The notes: generated by a model from the letters alone, not told the origin. A DNA stretch of 64,000 bases from G963665925 sp963665925 (GCA_963665925.1 OY762511.1:4340001-4404000); one strand, 5' to 3'. Shown: positions 1 to 7,992, counted from the first letter of the stretch. Numbers and translations: made by a program.

Positions 1-81
1 AATTTTGTAAGGCGAACTGTAATTGATGGGATTATCCCACTTGCATATAGTGAAGTCAAATTTAATGCTTTTCCAAAGTAA
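1..81 (+). CDS. possible 3' end of a gene cut by the window start
   Basis: Frame 1 is open from the first base and ends at a TAA at 79-81, giving a 26-residue tail that looks protein-like (it contains TVIDGIIPLAYSEVKF). It converges on the GFA-type gene. With so short a piece no family can be named, and a chance open frame is quite possible. Confidence 0.3.
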   Translation, partial: NFVRRTVIDGIIPLAYSEVKFNAFPK

Positions 82-144
82 AATCATCTAACATGCCTAA
101 TGTCCCAAACCTTAGTATCCATTTATCACCATAACTACTGCAAG

Positions 145-558
145 CTACTCATCATCTTTTACTGGTAGACCTTCATACTTTTTAACTTTTTCTAACTCAT
201 TATCCCAATTTGACCTATTTGATATAAATATATGACCATCAGGTTTTTTGTCTAATTTTCCATCTAGGCTCCCTGCCGGTACAACTAAAAGTGTTTCATT
301 CATCTGTTTATTTGGTAATGCAGAACCACAGATACTGCAAAAACTCTTTACATGATTCGTATCATTAAGCTCAAATCTTTTTACTAAATTTTCTCCTTCC
401 AACCATGTCAATACAGCATTCGTTGCGAATAAATTAGCTGCATGAGCTGACCCAGTATCTTTTCTACAGTATTTGCAATGGCATAAATAGAACTCATCAA
501 AGATACCAGCGATCTTAAACTTAACTGATTTACATAGACATGAACCAAAATATTCCAT
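145..558 (-). CDS. GFA-family (glutathione-dependent formaldehyde-activating enzyme-like) protein
   Basis: A 137-residue single-domain protein of the GFA/CENP-V fold (Mss4-like, zinc-binding). The signature cysteines are visible: GSCLCKSVKF near the N-terminus, CHCKYCRK around residues 27-34, and FCSICGS around 73-79, followed by the family PAGSLD motif. These cysteines would bind one structural and one second zinc. The length is normal for the family. The start has a GAGGAGGT ribosome site 4-5 bases upstream. Family members have mostly unknown substrates; formaldehyde-glutathione adduct formation is known only for a few, so the reaction here is not established. It stands alone and no operon partner is visible. 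Confidence 0.85.
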   Translation of the reverse strand: MEYFGSCLCKSVKFKIAGIFDEFYLCHCKYCRKDTGSAHAANLFATNAVLTWLEGENLVKRFELNDTNHVKSFCSICGSALPNKQMNETLLVVPAGSLDGKLDKKPDGHIFISNRSNWDNELEKVKKYEGLPVKDDE

Positions 559-676
559 AGTACCTCCTCACTTGAACTTGATATCCACTCTTTTGGCTAA
601 TGTTTGAAAAATGGATTAACACATTAACAGTCAATGAAAAATTAGGCACTTCGTTCTAAACGAGATACAACTGTTT

Positions 677-1402
677 TCAGCGATAATCATGGTCTTTATA
701 CCATTGTTCACATTTAGCTGGACTTTCACGAAGTGATTTGTGCAGTAATAGTCCTCCTTGCATAAATAAGTCTTTAAACTTTAAAACTTTAAATTTACGT
801 GATGAAGTAACTACATAACCGCGATAGATATTACAATACTTCAACCCCTTTTGTTTTCCTAGTTCTCTTAACCGCAATACAAAATCAATATCTTCTGCAG
901 CATAAAACTGCTCATTAAAGCCACCCAGTTCATCGAAGAAATCTTTCTTCATGTAAATCAGAACTCCACTTAATCCAATTATGTGTGTCGCCAGAACACT
1001 CGCAACAAATATCAAACTAAAAGTAAGATTGCGTCTATCCAGTTTAAACTTTGTTCCACCTCCAACATATTTATCTGTCTGCATATATTTACTGACTAGA
1101 TTGAACATGTTGGTACTTACTTCTGAATCTGCATCTAAAAAGCAAAGTATATCTCCTGTAGCATATCTTGCACCAGTATTTCTAACTCTTGCAATATTAT
1201 GCACTTCTTCATGTACGACAATCACGTCATATTCTTTTGAAATCTCTACAGTTTTATCTTGTGAGTTGTTATCTACAACAATAACTTCTAATTGATTCTT
1301 TTTTGTCTTCTCAAACTCTTTCTTTGCTTTCATAACTGATATTAGCATTTTTTCAATCAGTAGTTCTTCATTATAAGCAGGAATAATCAATGAAATTCTC
1401 AT
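677..1402 (-). CDS. family 2 glycosyltransferase
   Basis: A GT-A fold glycosyltransferase of about 241 residues. The N-terminus carries the family-2 opening SLIIPAYNEE; VDNNSQDKT lies near residue 43, NTGARYATGD near 75, and the nucleotide-sugar/metal DxD motif is DAD at 90-92. A catalytic-base-like AAEDIDF segment lies near 168-174. A hydrophobic stretch at about 127-150 could be a membrane helix or a buried strand pair. The ATG at 1402 is preferred over the TTG two codons earlier because AGAGGTT lies 5 bases upstream. Donor and acceptor sugars cannot be told. No polysaccharide cluster surrounds it. Confidence 0.85.
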   Translation of the reverse strand: MRISLIIPAYNEELLIEKMLISVMKAKKEFEKTKKNQLEVIVVDNNSQDKTVEISKEYDVIVVHEEVHNIARVRNTGARYATGDILCFLDADSEVSTNMFNLVSKYMQTDKYVGGGTKFKLDRRNLTFSLIFVASVLATHIIGLSGVLIYMKKDFFDELGGFNEQFYAAEDIDFVLRLRELGKQKGLKYCNIYRGYVVTSSRKFKVLKFKDLFMQGGLLLHKSLRESPAKCEQWYKDHDYR

Positions 1403-1620
1403 ATTCAACCTCTCTTTAAATACACACCATTCCCGGCATCTTGGAATACATCACTTATCATATTCCTACACTCTTAAATCCATATGTACCAAAATTCAAT
1501 ATAGTACAGTTTAGGATACCTATTCTTTACCGCCGAATGAGAATGCCATTTCAGATTTCGTTCACCTTTGTCATCTCAACTCTTTAAAATCACCCGCATC
1601 GCAGGTGGTTTTCATTGTAC

Positions 1621-1780
1621 AACAAAACCACACCCAATCATTCCGGTGTGGTCAAATATAATCAAATTATTCATTTTTAAAGCGGCACTCAAACCACTCA
1701 ATTTTCAACAAATGGTCGCTATCTCATGTGCTTAGACGTTCGGACAACCCAGGGTCATCGCGGCCACGGTACGACTCAGT
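1621..1780. repeat. 160-bp imperfect direct repeat, copy 1
   Basis: About 85-90 percent identical by eye to 2876-3034. It begins with a terminator-like hairpin (1627-1652), followed on the plus strand by AGCGGCACTCAAACCACTCA at 1681-1700 and a long identical core to 1733. On the minus strand the unit reads as the last codons of a small peptide frame, its stop codon, about 75 untranslated bases, and a hairpin followed by a T-rich run. The two copies bracket the yefM-yoeB module. Confidence 0.85.
1627..1652 (-). terminator. rho-independent terminator of the small peptide frame
   Basis: ACCACACC at 1627-1634 pairs with GGTGTGGT at 1645-1652. On the minus strand the hairpin is followed by TTTTGTT, so it ends minus-strand transcription coming from 1732-1833. 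Confidence 0.7.
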
Positions 1781-1833
1781 TCCTTCTTATTTTCATCAGT
1801 ACTTTTTGTACTGTTCAGTTTGATATCTACCAT
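1732..1833 (-). CDS. hypothetical 33-residue small peptide
   Basis: A short frame starting at ATG 1831-1833 with a strong GGAGG ribosome site 5 bases upstream, ending at TAA 1732-1734. The sequence is polar and charged at the N-terminus (MVDIKLNSTKSTDENKKEL) and ends in TVAAMTLGCPNV with a single Cys. It lies just upstream of its own terminator. A related tail (TVTAMTLGCPSA followed by a stop) is encoded in the second repeat copy. I do not recognise the family. A leader-plus-core peptide (RiPP-like) is conceivable because TxGC resembles a thioether-ring motif, but no modifying enzyme is in the window. Confidence 0.4.
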   Translation of the reverse strand: MVDIKLNSTKSTDENKKELSRTVAAMTLGCPNV

Positions 1834-2131
1834 TTTTTCCTCCACGTTCTACTACTAATTAATAAATGTATCACGTGTTTGGTGATAATTCAACTGCAAA
1901 TCGCATCCTAATAAATCTTCTAGAGATTAATTCAATTTCAAATTTGATATGAGCTGTTCTTTCGTATATGGATTGTCTCCGCTTTCTAAAGAACAAGCTG
2001 ATATACTTTGTTAAAAAGCTAAATTTGTAGACGCTATTTCTTATTACTAACTCATGGGGTTACCACTTGATTATAGCAGGACAAACTTCACCATTCCCCT
2101 CAGTAGACAAACTGTTGTTAGTTATTGAAAA

Positions 2132-2166
2132 AATGGTAGCAACAGTCTTTTCCTGTTACTACCATT
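2132..2166 (-). terminator. terminator downstream of yoeB
   Basis: AATGGTAGCAACAG at 2132-2145 pairs with CTGTTACTACCATT at 2153-2166, followed on the minus strand by a T run (AAAAAA on the plus strand at 2128-2133). Confidence 0.8.
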
Positions 2167-2204
2167 CTATCATTTCATTTATCGTTATTCTTTTAAATTT
2201 ATAA

Positions 2205-2462
2205 CTAGTAATGATCCTTACATGATACTATATAGATATTGTCAGTATCTACTTTATAGACAAGTCGATGTTCACTGTCTATTCTTCGTGACCAATATCC
2301 GCTAAACTGATGTTTCAGTGGTTCAGGCTTTCCCAGACCATTGCTATATCCGTCACGTTCGATGCTTTTTATGAGTTTATTGATCTTCTTCAACTTGCTT
2401 TTATCACTAATCTGCCAGTATAGATAATCATCCCATGCGATGTCTGCGAATACTTTATTCAT
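2205..2462 (-). CDS. yoeB: YoeB/Txe family mRNA interferase toxin
   Basis: An 85-residue toxin very close to the classic YoeB pattern: DDYLYWQ near the N-terminus, GKPEPLKH near 44-51, SGYWSRRID near 54-62, EHRLVYKV, and the C-terminal His-Tyr of CKDHY. In known YoeB these residues form the RelE-like ribosome-dependent mRNA cleavage site (Glu, Arg, terminal His-Tyr), and all have counterparts here, so the toxin should be active. Its start overlaps the antitoxin gene by 8 bases, the usual translational coupling. YefM neutralises it and the pair represses itself. Confidence 0.95.
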   Translation of the reverse strand: MNKVFADIAWDDYLYWQISDKSKLKKINKLIKSIERDGYSNGLGKPEPLKHQFSGYWSRRIDSEHRLVYKVDTDNIYIVSCKDHY

Positions 2463-2709
2463 CTATCAGTTCTCTCTTCTGAGAAAATCCTTTTTCAATT
2501 TGCTCAACACCTTTAGCAATCTTTGTACTTAGAATTGGATTAGAGAAAATCCTAAAATTTTCCATGATATTGTTGTACTCATTTTCAGATATCATGACAA
2601 CATTCTCTTTTCCACTTCTCGTAATGATCAATGTCTCGCTATCATCAACTACCATATCACAGACATTCTTAAAGTCCTTTCGAACATTCGAGCTAGCTAA
2701 TGCTTTCAT
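2455..2709 (-). CDS. yefM: YefM/Phd family antitoxin
   Basis: An 84-residue antitoxin. The N-terminal half is the Phd/YefM DNA-binding fold (SNVRKDFKNVCDMVVDDSE, then LIITRSGKENVVMISENEYNNI), and the acidic and flexible C-terminal tail (IEKGFSQKRELIDE) is the toxin-binding part. The start has a GGAGGTGC ribosome site 4-5 bases upstream. It precedes yoeB with an 8-base overlap. The promoter carries TTGTACG/CGTACAA repeats that resemble YefM operators, so autorepression is likely. Confidence 0.93.
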   Translation of the reverse strand: MKALASSNVRKDFKNVCDMVVDDSETLIITRSGKENVVMISENEYNNIMENFRIFSNPILSTKIAKGVEQIEKGFSQKRELIDE

Positions 2710-2734
2710 TTGAGCACCTCCCTATCTTAATCAC

Positions 2735-2787
2735 ATTATACTATATATTGTACGGTTTTTCAACAAATACGTACAACATATTGTACG
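2735..2787 (-). promoter_or_regulatory. yefM-yoeB promoter with YefM-type operators
   Basis: On the minus strand a -35 TTGAAA (plus 2758-2763) and a -10 TATAAT (plus 2735-2740) are separated by 17 bases. Three TTGTACG-type half sites lie at 2748-2754, 2770-2776 (inverted) and 2781-2787, one between and two just upstream of the promoter elements. YefM is known to bind TGTAC-containing palindromes, so autoregulation is expected. Confidence 0.8.
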
Positions 2788-3316
2788 TTTTGATTGAAAA
2801 ATCTATCTCGAACTTGCTGTGATCTTACTTACTTCATAATTATTATTCTGCAGTGAGTTTTGATAGTTCAATAATAACAAAACCACACCCAATCATTCAG
2901 GTGTGGTCCAATATAATCAAAAATATTCATTTTAAAGCGGCACTCAAACCACTCAATTTTCAACAAATGGTCGCTATCTCATGTGCTTAGGCACTCGGAC
3001 ATCCCAGGGTCATCGCTGTCACAGTAGGACCCAGTCGCTTTTTAATGTACACATTAAAAACGCGTCAACGATGCTGCTATTCCAATATTTATGACCTTGA
3101 CGAAACAGGATTTTAAACATATAATGACTTCGATAGTCTTTGGTAATTTTTAAAATTATCGATGAAAGTAAGCGCGTTTTGATTTCGTCTTCGCAGGCGG
3201 CTCAAGGCGCTTTTGCTTTTTTTGCGCATAAAAACAGTCAAGTCCTGTCCGCATCTTCCATTGAAACCATAGCCTTATAATGAACCACCATGCATGATTT
3301 CATACATTTTCAAGGC
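2788..3316. other. gene-poor stretch around repeat copy 2
   Basis: Contains the second direct-repeat copy (2876-3034). A minus-strand 38-codon open frame at 3113-3229 lacks a ribosome site and I do not call it. The segment 3170-3225 is rich in short GC stems. No other gene or site is evident. Confidence 0.5.
2876..3034. repeat. 160-bp imperfect direct repeat, copy 2
   Basis: Matches 1621-1780 over its whole length with scattered substitutions. It includes the same hairpin (2882-2907), the same 3' untranslated core, and the last codons of a peptide ending in AMTLGCPSA. The 5' part of the peptide frame is not conserved and has no ribosome site, so this copy looks truncated or decayed. Confidence 0.85.
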
Positions 3317-3892
3317 TCACACCTTCAAACACCCTCTAAACCCTCTTAATCCATAATAGGAATCTGCGCCATTGTGATAAGTAAAGACACAATTGTATCT
3401 GCGGTCACAAAACAGCGCCCCTCCTAAATGTCTAATCTTTTCTGGTGTTTTGATCCAGCTGGATGTTTTCGTATCAAATTCCCCATAAGTCTGCAGTTTA
3501 CGGTACTGCACTTCATTCAAGATTTCAATTCCCATTGCATTTGCATTTGAAAGCGCACTCCCATGCGGCTTGTTTTTCTTACGCTTTTCAAGCGCATCCT
3601 GATCATAGCATAAACTTCTTCGACCACTTGGGCTCTCTTTAACACAATCTACAAAATAGTAGGTATCTACATCCTTATCAAAAACAACCACATCGGGCTC
3701 GCCACCTGACAGCTCCATTTCTTGCAACGCTATTAACTTTGGGGGACTGGTCTCTAGTCTATACTTGATATCATTCCATACCACACCTATATGCCGACTC
3801 ATATTTTCTTCAAAGCGCTTCTTTAACCCTGCCAGCAACTGTTTTTCCTGTTCCTTTGTAATATTAGAAAGCTCTTTTTCATTGTTACTCAT
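3317..3892 (-). CDS. DUF4256 family protein
   Basis: About 191 residues from the ATG at 3892 (GGGGAGGT ribosome site 5-6 bases upstream). A longer frame upstream lacks such a site. The sequence matches what I know of the DUF4256 family: LLAGLKKRFEENMSRH near the N-terminus, MELSGGEPDVV, DVDTYYFVDCVKESPSGRRSLCYD and the C-terminal ALFCDRRYNCVFTYHNGAD. No biochemical role is known for the family. It lies alone, followed on the minus strand by the repeat region, and is divergent from the permease genes. Confidence 0.8.
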   Translation of the reverse strand: MSNNEKELSNITKEQEKQLLAGLKKRFEENMSRHIGVVWNDIKYRLETSPPKLIALQEMELSGGEPDVVVFDKDVDTYYFVDCVKESPSGRRSLCYDQDALEKRKKNKPHGSALSNANAMGIEILNEVQYRKLQTYGEFDTKTSSWIKTPEKIRHLGGALFCDRRYNCVFTYHNGADSYYGLRGFRGCLKV

Positions 3893-4120
3893 ATCTGACC
3901 TCCCCACACTTAATAGCAAATCAATACCCAAATGACCACGCTTTGACTCAGACCCCAGTGCCGTGCAACGCAGTTTCATATTCATCAGTGTCTTGACTGC
4001 AAGGATTGCAGTTACAGCTTATGTCCGACTGGTCAGCGAAGCGTAACTTAAGTTACCAATCATTTTCCATAAACATGCTATATTGAACTTGTAAACGGTC
4101 AAAGAATTGGAGGTGCTCTA

Positions 4121-4603
4121 TTGAACACAGGTCTATATGCAGTATCAATTAGCTTACTATTGATTTCATACGCTAAAGACAAACAGAAGACTAAGATGGC
4201 TTTAAGGAAATCATGGAAGGCTCTCGAAAACATCCTTGCGGAGTTTCTCACTGTAATACTGGTCGTCGGCATTTTAATGGCTGCTATCAATCCCGATATC
4301 ATATCAAAAGTTATCGGAACACACTCCGGCTGGATTGGTGTACTTATGGCCGCAATTGTTGGCTCCATAACACTCATCCCAGGTTTCGTCGCTTTTCCAA
4401 CGGCTTCTTTGCTTCTTGAAGGTGGCGCAGGCTATATGCAAATTGGTGCATTTGTCTCTTCTCTTATGATGGTTGGCGTTGTGACTCTTCCAGTTGAAGT
4501 GAAATACTTCGGGAGAAAAACGACTTATCTAAGAAATGGACTTGCCTTTCTATTTTCATTTATAGTCGCATGGGGCATAAATATTGGGGTGAACTTATTA
4601 TGA
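4121..4603 (+). CDS. permease, N-terminal half of a split DUF318/ArsP-like transporter
   Basis: A 160-residue integral membrane protein starting at TTG 4121 with GGAGGT 5 bases upstream. Membrane segments are visible near residues 2-17, 38-56, 68-100 and 103-158. The signature SITLIPGFVAFPTASLL (about 82-98) is the family half-motif, mirrored in the next gene by GSAAAGPLYGAFPVA. The stop overlaps the next start as ATGA, so the two halves are translationally coupled and probably form one transporter. Substrate is unknown; family members export arsenicals or metals or are uncharacterised. Confidence 0.8.
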   Translation: MNTGLYAVSISLLLISYAKDKQKTKMALRKSWKALENILAEFLTVILVVGILMAAINPDIISKVIGTHSGWIGVLMAAIVGSITLIPGFVAFPTASLLLEGGAGYMQIGAFVSSLMMVGVVTLPVEVKYFGRKTTYLRNGLAFLFSFIVAWGINIGVNLL

Positions 4604-5136
4604 AAAAAAAGAGAAATAAGTACACAGGTGTTTTCATTTCAACACTTGTACTCGTTGTTCTGATTATTACGAGACCAGACATTGGCTGGAACGCCGCTGA
4701 AGTAACTGCATACGCATTAAAAGAAATGCTCACCGTCATACCGCCCATTTTTCTGCTTCTTGGTCTTCTTGACATATGGATTTCCAAGGATACAATGGTC
4801 ATATACATGGGAGAAGGCTCTGGTCTAAAGGGGATTGTCTTATCATTTCTTATCGGCTCAGCTGCTGCGGGACCGCTCTATGGAGCGTTTCCTGTTGCTG
4901 CGATATTCATGAAAAAAGGTGTATCCCTGACTAATGTTTTCATTTTCATCGGCGCATGGTCTACAACGAAAATTCCTATGTTTCTGTTTGAAATGGCATC
5001 ACTGGGGCCTGTATTTGCTATAACACGGCTCATCATTGATATTCCAGGTATCATCCTCATTGCCTATTTTCTAAATGGGTTTCTAAAGCATCATGAAAAG
5101 AAGATGATTTATGAACAAGTCAAATCGATAGCCTGA
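4600..5136 (+). CDS. permease, C-terminal half of a split DUF318/ArsP-like transporter
   Basis: A 178-residue membrane protein starting at ATG 4600, which overlaps the stop of the preceding gene (ATGA); GGGGTG lies about 11 bases upstream. Hydrophobic segments at roughly 10-28, 40-62, 75-105, 112-130 and 143-160. GSAAAGPLYGAFPVAAIF (about 85-102) parallels the motif of the preceding gene, which supports an ancestral duplication with the halves kept as separate polypeptides. A strong terminator follows at 5177-5220. Confidence 0.8.
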   Translation: MKKKRNKYTGVFISTLVLVVLIITRPDIGWNAAEVTAYALKEMLTVIPPIFLLLGLLDIWISKDTMVIYMGEGSGLKGIVLSFLIGSAAAGPLYGAFPVAAIFMKKGVSLTNVFIFIGAWSTTKIPMFLFEMASLGPVFAITRLIIDIPGIILIAYFLNGFLKHHEKKMIYEQVKSIA

Positions 5137-5176
5137 TTGTAAAGCATATGAAAATAATAGCCTTTTGCTAATTGAA

Positions 5177-5220
5177 AAGACCTTGACTGAGTACTTCATG
5201 CTGTTCTCTGTCAAGGTCTT
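5177..5220. terminator. bidirectional terminator between convergent genes
   Basis: AAGACCTTGAC (5177-5187) pairs with GTCAAGGTCTT (5210-5220), with A/T-rich flanks on both sides. It serves the permease pair on the plus strand and the GGDEF gene on the minus strand. Confidence 0.8.
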
Positions 5221-5240
5221 CATCTAATTACGATAAGTGT

Positions 5241-6380
5241 CTAACGCTTTCTAAGACTTCTTTTGTGTGTCTTCTCTTCATACATCTTATTGTCAAGCGC
5301 TTCAAAAAACACTGGCAGAGTGCCATACTTCTCTGGATTGAAAATATCCCCACCACTGCTGATACTCAGACTGTATCCATTTCTGGATAGCTGGTTAAAA
5401 TTCCTTACCTTTTCAGTCAAGCGTTCCTTTATTACTTCTATTTCTTCGGGATTTTTGACTTCAATGACAGCTGCGAACTCATCTCCGCCGATTCGTGCAA
5501 TAAAATCATTTTTCCTAAAGCTTTCCCTGATGATTTGACTCATTTCAACAAGGGCTTTATCTCCGGTTTGGTGACCAAAAGTATCGTTAATATCTTTAAA
5601 CTGGTCCATATCCATCATGAACCCTGCAATCAGTCGGTCATCCTTTTTCCACTTTCTCCAGTCATCCAAATGATAGTCAAAAGACCTTCGATTGTTCAGT
5701 CCAGTCAAAAAATCCGTATCGAATTCTTTTGATTGAATGAACACATAAATTATGAGTATTGAGATGGAAAGAGACGGCCATAGGGTTACCATTCCATAAA
5801 TAAATGTTTGCAGCAGTCCCCCTATCATAGGTGGAAGGGCAAACACCTGAAGTGCCAGCCATTCTTGGCGCGGTATTCGGTCGCGATTCAAAAAAATAAT
5901 GACAAAAGCAATGCCCGTATATGAGAATGCAAATAGAGGGACCAGTAAAAACCATGCCCCACGCTGGTAGCTATTGCCCTCACCAATTAGATATAAATAC
6001 CCACCCCAGATACTTGCCAAAGATAAGGCAACATTGATTAGAACTGGAACAAGACCTACAGCACTCAGTTTTTTAAAGGACCTCATGTCATGGTAGATGA
6101 AGTCATGCACATAGAGTAGCCATAAAAATCCTGGTACAGGATTCAAACTGTAAAACACCATTGTAAGAAATGATTGACTCACATAGACCCATTCACCCGG
6201 AACATCGTACAGAAAAATGGAAATGGAATCAATCCCTAGCAGTAGGGCATTTATAATCAAAATGTATATAAAAATTCGGTCCCTTAACCGACTGGTATCT
6301 GTATGCTTCTGTGCGCCTTTAAAAACTATCAGAAGAACAAGCAGGGCAAAAATATTAGACTGTATCGTATATTCTATCAC
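5241..6380 (-). CDS. membrane-bound diguanylate cyclase (GGDEF)
   Basis: About 379 residues. I chose GTG 6380 because AAGGAG lies 6 bases upstream; the longer frame starts at a TTG with no such site. The first 210 residues hold about seven hydrophobic segments, a membrane sensory module of unknown ligand. The C-terminal GGDEF domain starts at DFLTGLNNRRSFD and has the intact active site GGDEF (about 298-302), so c-di-GMP synthesis from GTP is expected. RKND, with its Asp six residues before GGDEF, fits an RxxD inhibitory site for product feedback. No EAL domain. A PilZ effector is encoded at 20.0-20.4 kb. Confidence 0.9.
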   Translation of the reverse strand: MIEYTIQSNIFALLVLLIVFKGAQKHTDTSRLRDRIFIYILIINALLLGIDSISIFLYDVPGEWVYVSQSFLTMVFYSLNPVPGFLWLLYVHDFIYHDMRSFKKLSAVGLVPVLINVALSLASIWGGYLYLIGEGNSYQRGAWFLLVPLFAFSYTGIAFVIIFLNRDRIPRQEWLALQVFALPPMIGGLLQTFIYGMVTLWPSLSISILIIYVFIQSKEFDTDFLTGLNNRRSFDYHLDDWRKWKKDDRLIAGFMMDMDQFKDINDTFGHQTGDKALVEMSQIIRESFRKNDFIARIGGDEFAAVIEVKNPEEIEVIKERLTEKVRNFNQLSRNGYSLSISSGGDIFNPEKYGTLPVFFEALDNKMYEEKTHKRSLRKR

Positions 6381-6567
6381 CCGATACTCCTTTATTAATG
6401 AATCACATGGTTTTAAATCACAAGTTTTCCAACACTGCAATCTATCGAACTAGAAATATTTAGAATTAGCAATATTATACCATTATTACCGGATAAATCT
6501 TATACAAACATTGCGACTGTCGTAAGTGCTGCTCGTAATTCAATTCATTTTTCTGTTCAAATAAAAT

Positions 6568-6607
6568 AAGCCAGATCAAGGTATCTTCTCCTTGCTCCAG
6601 CTTACTT
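6568..6607 (-). terminator. terminator downstream of the 79-residue gene
   Basis: AAGCCAGATCAAGG (6568-6581) pairs with CCTTGCTCCAGCTT (6590-6603) with one mismatch; on the minus strand it is followed by ATTTTATTT. Confidence 0.65.
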
Positions 6608-6644
6608 CTTTTATCTACAATGCTTTTTCGTCTATTTTGATTAC

Positions 6645-6884
6645 TTACTTCAATCCCTTAATAAACTGACTTTCAGCAGCACAGAAGGCGTCCCATTCAC
6701 TCGTAAACTCATCACTACTAAGAAATACTTTGAAGGCTTCTTGATTCATACCAAGCTTGATACGCATGAAGTCATGTGCATCGTCGAGAGCTTCAAAGAC
6801 AAGGCCATTTTGCACGATCATACGTGCTTCTTCTGGATATAAATCAGAAAATGCTTCTTTCAATCTTTTCAAATAATCTTCCAT
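6645..6884 (-). CDS. hypothetical 79-residue protein
   Basis: A small acidic soluble protein with a good AGGAG ribosome site upstream of ATG 6884. Predicted helical throughout (MEDYLKRLKEAFSDLYPEEA..., KLGMNQEAFKVFLSSDEFTSEWDAFCAAES). No motif or family recognised. It forms its own transcription unit with a terminator downstream. Confidence 0.7.
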   Translation of the reverse strand: MEDYLKRLKEAFSDLYPEEARMIVQNGLVFEALDDAHDFMRIKLGMNQEAFKVFLSSDEFTSEWDAFCAAESQFIKGLK

Positions 6885-7021
6885 TAAAATACTCCTTCTC
6901 TGGACAGCAGCACGTGTCAGACATTTATGATCTTCAAACCATCATTCTAAGATTAAAGAGATGCTGATTTTCATAACCCTATTATTCTAGCACGCTTTGT
7001 ATTATTCAAAAAGCATATCTC

Positions 7022-7948
7022 CTAAAATAATTTTTCCATCACAAGTCCTATCAATGATTTACCCCAATCATCAATCTTATAGGTGCTCTTCTGTTTAAAA
7101 CCAGCCTTCTCGTAGAGTTGAATGGCTTTCTCCTGCTCCTTTGTCGTTTCCAGAAAAATCGATTTGAACTTACCGGCAGTTGCATAGGCCATAGCTTCAT
7201 CAAAGAGTCTTTTACCGAGCCCCATTCCCCGATATTCAGGATCAACCAGCAGCCATCTAAGCTGACACGCTTCATGCGCCTTCGCTATAACTGCAATAGA
7301 ACCAATAATGACACCTTCTTTTTCTGCAATCCAGTATTTATCCAGTTTGGCATTACCATGTACAACCGCTTCATAAAACGTCTTGCAAACATACCCTTCA
7401 AAACATACATTGTAGCCGCATTCTTCACTGTACAGTTCACCATGCATTTTAATCAGCTGCCCCACATCACCCGGCTTCAGCTCATTCCTAAGTGTAATAT
7501 ATTCAGGTGCGTTTGAGTTCTTGCCCAGTATTAGCGTGTTCAATTCCCCAATGCTGTGCAGGACACGTGTTCTTTCATCTGGGCTTAGATTTTCAATCAA
7601 ATGCATAATCTGAGCATTTGCCTTTTTATGCAGTTCACCTATTACAGATTTTCCCGACTCAGTTGTCTGCAGTAAAAACGCTCTTTTGTCTTTTTCGGAT
7701 TTCAGTTTTTCAACGAGATTCAATTTAATAAGTCTATTGATGGTTCTGCTTACAAATCCGGCATCCATATTTAATGCCTCTGATATATTTTTAGCCGTAC
7801 AATGATCGATTCTATCCACTTCCAGTAGTATTCTAGTCTCTGAAAATGTATATTCAGAGTTCAGCACATGCTTCTCGAGCAGCCCTATTTCTGCAGTATA
7901 ATCTCTATTGAATTGACGAATGACTTTTATTTGTTCTTCCACATGCAT
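7022..7948 (-). CDS. MarR-type regulator fused to a GNAT acetyltransferase
   Basis: About 308 residues from ATG 7948 (GGAAG upstream). Residues about 15-140 are a MarR winged helix: TFSETRILLEVD, AKNISEALNMDAGFVSRTINRLIKLNLVEK (recognition helix) and the DKRAFLLQTTESG wing. Residues about 150-308 are a GNAT domain with the acetyl-CoA loop WLLVDPEYRGMGLGKRLFDEA and C-terminal ETTKEQEKAIQLYEKAGF. This two-domain architecture is common in Firmicutes, and the substrate is unknown. A perfect 24-bp palindrome overlaps its own -35 box, so autoregulation by the MarR part is likely. Confidence 0.92.
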   Translation of the reverse strand: MHVEEQIKVIRQFNRDYTAEIGLLEKHVLNSEYTFSETRILLEVDRIDHCTAKNISEALNMDAGFVSRTINRLIKLNLVEKLKSEKDKRAFLLQTTESGKSVIGELHKKANAQIMHLIENLSPDERTRVLHSIGELNTLILGKNSNAPEYITLRNELKPGDVGQLIKMHGELYSEECGYNVCFEGYVCKTFYEAVVHGNAKLDKYWIAEKEGVIIGSIAVIAKAHEACQLRWLLVDPEYRGMGLGKRLFDEAMAYATAGKFKSIFLETTKEQEKAIQLYEKAGFKQKSTYKIDDWGKSLIGLVMEKLF

Positions 7949-7992
7949 CGCTTCCACTTCCTTCAAAATCCATTTTATAAGTAATTATATTT

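Larger units (their letters stand above)
1403..2204. other. gene-poor stretch with a small peptide frame and a decayed fragment
   Basis: This interval holds no long gene. It contains the first copy of the 160-bp direct repeat (1621-1780), a 33-codon minus-strand frame (1732-1833), and a minus-strand open stretch at 1927-2010 (27 codons, containing SLESGDNPYTKEQLISN). That stretch reads like the tail of a real protein but has no start codon, so it is probably a remnant. The terminator for the toxin gene is at 2132-2166. I see nothing else in 1403-1620. Confidence 0.6.

Noticed and set aside
1621..3034. Integron attC sites as an explanation for the direct repeats around the toxin-antitoxin pair
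   Set aside because: No paired core sites with R/L boxes are visible, no integrase is present, and the hairpin in each copy is a normal terminator.
3113..3229. 38-codon minus-strand frame (MRKKSKSALSRLRRRNQ...)
   Set aside because: No ribosome site and no relative seen; kept only as a remark on the gene-poor stretch.
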